A DNA stretch of 19,733 nt from an uncultured Clostridia bacterium (GTDB lineage: Bacteria; Bacillota; Clostridia; TANB77; CAG-508): positions 1 through 19,733 of the forward strand of contig CANRPQ010000013.1 in the NCBI GenBank assembly GCA_947632525.1, read 5' to 3'. Made by a program: the position numbers and the translations under genes. Below, piece by piece: positions 16,197-19,733 of the stretch. How positions within the stretch are numbered: the stretch's first letter is position 1; every line of letters starts with the position of its first letter. The notes under the pieces are model-generated. The model ran no database searches. It was not told where the DNA came from and saw nothing but the letters and a program-made list of their open reading frames with translations.

Positions 16197-16208
16197 ATAA
16201 AGGAGAAA
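16161..16208 (+). repeat. Direct repeat copy 2 before the glycoside hydrolase
   Basis: This is the second copy of the segment at 14967-15014, with two substitutions. Its AAAGGAGAAA serves as the ribosome binding site for the ATG at 16212. The distance between copies is 1194 bases, just enough for the RhuM gene and a short tail. Confidence 0.9.
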
Positions 16209-16211
16209 AAA

Positions 16212-17972
16212 ATGAAGTGTTATATAAAAGATTATCCAAGACCACAATTTGTAAGGAAACAATGGCAAAATTTAAATGGAGAGTGGAATTTTATATTTGA
16301 TGATAATGATGAAGGAGAGACAAAAGGATATTTTAAAGATTTTCCCCAAAATAGAAAAATAAATGTGCCATTTACGTATGAAACTAAATTGAGTGGAATA
16401 GAAGAAGAAAGTATCCATTACATAGTTTGGTATAATAGAAAAATAAATATATCAAAAGAACAATTACAAAATAATAAAATAATACTAAATTTTGAAGGTA
16501 GTGATTATAAAACAAAAGTATGGATTAATGGAAACTATATAGGAGAAAATATAGGAGCATATTCAAGATTTTCGTTTGATATAGAAAATTATGTGATACA
16601 AGGTGAAAATGATATTACCATAAAAGTAGAAGATTCATTATCAAAAGATCAACCTAGAGGAAAACAAAGATATAAAAAAGAAAGTTGGAAATGCTGGTAC
16701 ATACAAACAACAGGAATATGGAAAACGGTATGGATGGAATGGATATCAAAAAAATATTTAAAAAGCATAAAAAATACACCTAAAATGGATAAAGTACATT
16801 TAGAAATTGAAACTAATTTATTAGAATCAGACTTCGAAAAACAAAATTACTATATAGAAATAGAAATATCATTTGCTGGACAAATACTAAGTAAAACAAA
16901 AGAATTATTAAATACTAATTATCAAAAAGTAGAAATGAATATAGTTCAAGAAGGAGTAGAACATATATTGCAACAATGGCATACTAATCAACCTAATTTA
17001 TATGATATTAATTACAAATTATATTGCGAAGATAAAGTTATAGATACAGTAGATTCTTACTTTGGAGTAAGAGATATATCAATCAAAGGAAATAAAATAT
17101 ATTTAAATGGAGAACAATTATACTTAAAATTAATATTAGACCAAGGATATTGGAAACAGTCACATTTAACACCACCAAATGAGGAATGTTTAATTAAAGA
17201 TATAGAAAGTGTTTTAGAATTTGGATATAATGGAATTAGAAAACACCAAAAAATAGAAGATGAAAGATTTTTATATTGGTGCGATGTAAAAGGCGTGTTA
17301 GTTTGGAGTGAGATGGCAAATTGTTATAATTTTGATGATAATTCATTGCAAAACTTTACAAATGAATGGATAAAAGTTGTTAAGCAAAATTATAATCATC
17401 CTTCAATTATTACATGGGTTCCTATTAACGAATCATGGGGAGTTCCAGAAGTGAGCACATGTAAAAAACAGCAAAATTTTATAAATAGTTTATATTATTT
17501 AACAAAATCAATGGATAATACTAGATTAGTAATTTCAAATGATGGTTGGGAACATACTATATCAGATATCATTACAATACATGATTACAAACAAGATTAT
17601 GAATTGTTTTATGAAGAATATACAGATAAAGATATGAAAGTATTAAATAATTTAAAAGAATATAATGGGAAACATTCTTTGTTTGCTAATGGATATAAAT
17701 ATGAAGGACAACCAGTTATAATGAGTGAATATGGAGGTATCGCAATTTATTCAGAAGAAGGATGGGGATATGGTAAACAAGTAAAAGATGAAAAAGAATT
17801 TGTAGATAGGTTTACAAAACTTACTAAAGCAATAAATAATATACCATATATATCAGGATATTGTTATACTCAATTGACAGATGTTCAGCAAGAAATAAAT
17901 GGGTTAATGGATTCAGAAAGAAATTATAAAATAGATTCTAATATAATAAGAAATGTTAATAATCAAAAATGA
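16212..17972 (+). CDS. Glycoside hydrolase family 2 enzyme (beta-galactosidase/glucuronidase type)
   Basis: This 586-residue protein has the GH2 layout: an N-terminal sugar-binding jelly roll (about 8-180, with RKQWQNLNGEWNF, WYNRKI and KVWINGNYIGENIGAYSRFSFDI in order), an immunoglobulin-like domain (about 185-285) and a TIM barrel (about 290-575). The acid/base glutamate is E407 in PINESWG and the nucleophile is E506 in MSEYGG, both intact. No signal peptide is present, so it acts on sugars already imported. At this length it belongs with the short GH2 enzymes, not LacZ. The substrate could be a beta-galactoside, beta-glucuronide or related glycoside; sequence alone does not decide. No transporter or regulator lies beside it in this window. 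Confidence 0.9.
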   Translation: MKCYIKDYPRPQFVRKQWQNLNGEWNFIFDDNDEGETKGYFKDFPQNRKINVPFTYETKLSGIEEESIHYIVWYNRKINISKEQLQNNKIILNFEGSDYKTKVWINGNYIGENIGAYSRFSFDIENYVIQGENDITIKVEDSLSKDQPRGKQRYKKESWKCWYIQTTGIWKTVWMEWISKKYLKSIKNTPKMDKVHLEIETNLLESDFEKQNYYIEIEISFAGQILSKTKELLNTNYQKVEMNIVQEGVEHILQQWHTNQPNLYDINYKLYCEDKVIDTVDSYFGVRDISIKGNKIYLNGEQLYLKLILDQGYWKQSHLTPPNEECLIKDIESVLEFGYNGIRKHQKIEDERFLYWCDVKGVLVWSEMANCYNFDDNSLQNFTNEWIKVVKQNYNHPSIITWVPINESWGVPEVSTCKKQQNFINSLYYLTKSMDNTRLVISNDGWEHTISDIITIHDYKQDYELFYEEYTDKDMKVLNNLKEYNGKHSLFANGYKYEGQPVIMSEYGGIAIYSEEGWGYGKQVKDEKEFVDRFTKLTKAINNIPYISGYCYTQLTDVQQEINGLMDSERNYKIDSNIIRNVNNQK

Positions 17973-18229
17973 ACTAGTAAGTAGAGTAGACATGATTACC
18001 AACACTAAATATTAGCAAATTAAAGTAGTGTGTAAATATGAATATAAACTTCTTGCAATGTACGTGGAGTGTGTGGTAGTGCTTATATTAAAGAAAACTA
18101 CTGAAAAATAAAGAAATATAGAGTGTTTCTAGTCACTAAAAAACTGAAAAAGATTTAAAAATTGATAAAATGGATTAAATTTTGTAAAAAACAAATAAAA
18201 TAAACAAACATAGAATTGGAGAAATAAAT
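17973..18229 (+). other. Intergenic gap with no recognisable feature
   Basis: The 257-base gap between the glycoside hydrolase and the queuosine-salvage gene shows no long open frame, strong hairpin or T-run terminator. It ends with TTGGAG, the ribosome binding site of the next gene. A promoter is likely here but I cannot place one. Confidence 0.4.
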
Positions 18230-19162
18230 ATGCTAAATAAAATAATAACAAGTTGTAAATATGTAACTGATAATTCTAAATCAGTTAAAATAAATGAAAA
18301 AAATTTAGACAAATTTATAAATCAAATAAAAGAAATTAAACTAAAACATTGGTTAAGTTTTTCACCATATAATTTATTAGAATTACCAGTAAATACTATA
18401 ATAAATTTTTTATTAATATATGAATCAATTAACTTTTCTTTTTGGGGCAATCCTAAATGGAAGATAGATACTCCTAACGGAAAAGAAGACGGCTCAATTG
18501 CTTTATTATATGATATATTAAAATATGTGAAAGACAATGGTACTATTGACTTTTCTAATGTAACCAAAGATGAATTTAGAGAAATGCTAAAAGGCAATAT
18601 AGAAATTCCTCTATTTGAGGAAAGATACAATATTATAAGAAATGTTAGTAAAGTCGTAAATGAAAACATGAATGGTAATTTTTATGAATTTATAAAAGAT
18701 GTTACTATTGATGTGGAACTATTTAATATAATAATCAAATATTTTTCCAATTTTAAAGATGAAAGAACCTATAAAGGAAATACAATTTATTTTTACAAAT
18801 TAGCACAATTATTGACTTCTGATATATTGCACATAAGAGAACTAAAAGAAAATATAAAAGTAGATTATTCTCATCTTGTTGGCTGTGCTGATTACAAGAT
18901 TCCACAAGTAATGCGAGGATTAGGAATATTAGAATATAGTAATGAATTAACAAAAATGATAGATAACAAAAAAGAGATTGAAGAAAATTCAGAATATGAA
19001 GTAGAAATAAGAGCAAACATGCTTGTAGTAATTGATAAAATAAAAGAAAAGCTAAATAATAAAGTATGTTCTATTGACATTAATGATTATATATGGGGAC
19101 AAGGTAAAAATAAAAATATAGAATTTAAGCCATACCACTTAACGAGAAGTATAAATTATTAA
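18230..19162 (+). CDS. Queuosine salvage protein (DUF2419/Qng1 family)
   Basis: This 310-residue protein matches the DUF2419 family, whose eukaryotic members (QNG1) and a few bacterial ones release queuine from queuosine 5'-phosphate for reuse in tRNA. Family features are NFSFWGNPKW (68-77), GSIALL (88-93), FKDERTYKGNTIYFYKLAQLL, and VGCADYKIPQVMRGLGILEY (217-236), in which D221 is the likely catalytic aspartate by analogy. The end has EVEIRA and NDYIWGQG, also typical. No signal peptide is seen. GGAG precedes the ATG. A HAD-family phosphatase starts 20 bases after its stop. The family assignment is confident; bacterial physiological function is less well studied. Confidence 0.85.
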   Translation: MLNKIITSCKYVTDNSKSVKINEKNLDKFINQIKEIKLKHWLSFSPYNLLELPVNTIINFLLIYESINFSFWGNPKWKIDTPNGKEDGSIALLYDILKYVKDNGTIDFSNVTKDEFREMLKGNIEIPLFEERYNIIRNVSKVVNENMNGNFYEFIKDVTIDVELFNIIIKYFSNFKDERTYKGNTIYFYKLAQLLTSDILHIRELKENIKVDYSHLVGCADYKIPQVMRGLGILEYSNELTKMIDNKKEIEENSEYEVEIRANMLVVIDKIKEKLNNKVCSIDINDYIWGQGKNKNIEFKPYHLTRSINY

Positions 19163-19182
19163 ATATAGAAATGAGGAAAGTA

Positions 19183-19733
19183 ATGTATAATACAATAATA
19201 TTTGATTTAGATGATACACTCACTGATGATTGTGCAAATATAAGAGAAGCTTTTAAAATAGTTTTAAAGTATAAAAAGGAAGTTTATACTGATGCAAAGT
19301 TTGAAATATTTTATAGTATAGATAAAAAAACATGGAAAGATATAGCAGTTGGAAAATTAATAACACCGTATGAGGATGATATAGAGAAAAAAGCAGAATG
19401 GTTAAGAGCAAGTAGATTTTTAAAATATTTTGGAGATAGTATTGATTATAATGAAGCAGTTCACATAAATAATATTTATATGGATGGAATGAAGAAAAAA
19501 GTGGTAGCAAGAGAAGGAACACTTGATATTATAAAATATTTGTATAATAAAAAATATACTCTTATTATTGCAACAAATGGTCCAACAGTACCATTAAAGT
19601 CAAAATTAAAGAAATTACAAATAGAAAAATATTTTAAAACTATATTTTCAGCAGATGAAGTAGGATTTATGAAACCACATAAAGAATTTTATAAAGGATT
19701 ATTAAAAAAATCAGGAAATCCAGTGAAAGAAAA
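19183..19733 (+). CDS. HAD-superfamily hydrolase (YjjG-like), cut by the right edge
   Basis: At least 183 codons are open to the end of the window. Motif I is IIFDLDDTLTDD near the N-terminus, motif II ATNG after a hydrophobic strand, and motif III GFMKPHKEF, with the lysine that usually precedes the acidic motif IV, which is beyond the edge. A helical cap lies between motifs I and II, as in HAD-IA enzymes such as the YjjG 5'-nucleotidases. I chose ATG 19183 because GAGG (19173-19176) is 6 bases upstream; an in-frame ATG at 19171 is possible. It follows the queuosine-salvage gene by 20 bases and is likely co-transcribed. The substrate is unknown. Confidence 0.85.
   Translation, partial: MYNTIIFDLDDTLTDDCANIREAFKIVLKYKKEVYTDAKFEIFYSIDKKTWKDIAVGKLITPYEDDIEKKAEWLRASRFLKYFGDSIDYNEAVHINNIYMDGMKKKVVAREGTLDIIKYLYNKKYTLIIATNGPTVPLKSKLKKLQIEKYFKTIFSADEVGFMKPHKEFYKGLLKKSGNPVKE

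Noticed and set aside
1..19733. Retroelement reverse transcriptase, accessory gene or template repeat
   Set aside because: I looked for a reverse transcriptase catalytic motif in the proteins and for a second copy of either variable segment in the gaps and found none; the system, if real, is outside this window.
1..19733. CRISPR array or insertion sequence
   Set aside because: No regularly spaced repeats and no transposase-like protein are present; the repeats seen are pairs explained separately.

Overview
The window is low-GC DNA (roughly 30% GC by eye) with short intergenic gaps, AGGAG-type ribosome binding sites and A/T-ending codons. It carries a sporulation gene (spoIIP), so the source is very probably a spore-forming or spore-derived member of the Clostridia (Bacillota). 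The prepilin-like proteins resemble families I associate with uncultured gut Clostridia; that placement is inference.

Layout: 1-282 is a hairpin-rich leader. 283-1542 is a prepilin-like surface protein with a DUF6273-like body and a variable-looking C-terminus. 1677-2609 is a membrane-dipeptidase-family (M19) enzyme. 2771-8722 is a housekeeping run, recJ - rel (ppGpp synthetase/hydrolase) - metallo-beta-lactamase-fold hydrolase - hisS, closed by a terminator. spoIIP (8852-9973) and pgi (10057-11457) follow. After a purine-rich leader comes a second prepilin-like protein (11763-13097), whose last ~50 codons form an FGE/C-type-lectin-like segment. A minus-strand tRNA-Leu(UAG) with its own promoter and terminator lies at 13283-13366. 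Then come an RlmD-type 23S rRNA methyltransferase (13614-15002), a RhuM-family gene (15021-16064), a family 2 glycoside hydrolase (16212-17972), a queuosine-salvage (DUF2419/Qng1) protein (18230-19162) and the start of a HAD hydrolase that runs off the right edge.

The most interesting signal is the pair of prepilin-like genes. They share a nearly identical N-terminal module but have unrelated bodies. Each ends in a short segment whose base composition and codon choice differ sharply from the rest of the gene: about 54% GC by hand count in the second and about 41% in the first. The second is rich in AAC/TAC/GAC/AGC codons, ends at the stop codon and is followed at once by a 9-bp stem, 4-nt loop hairpin. 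This is what a target (variable region) of a diversity-generating retroelement looks like. No reverse transcriptase or template repeat is visible here, so the retroelement would have to act from elsewhere in the genome.

A second notable structure is a 48-bp near-perfect direct repeat (46/48) that flanks the RhuM gene. It duplicates the 3' end, stop codon and downstream ribosome binding site of the methyltransferase gene, which suggests RhuM was inserted there as a mobile cargo unit.
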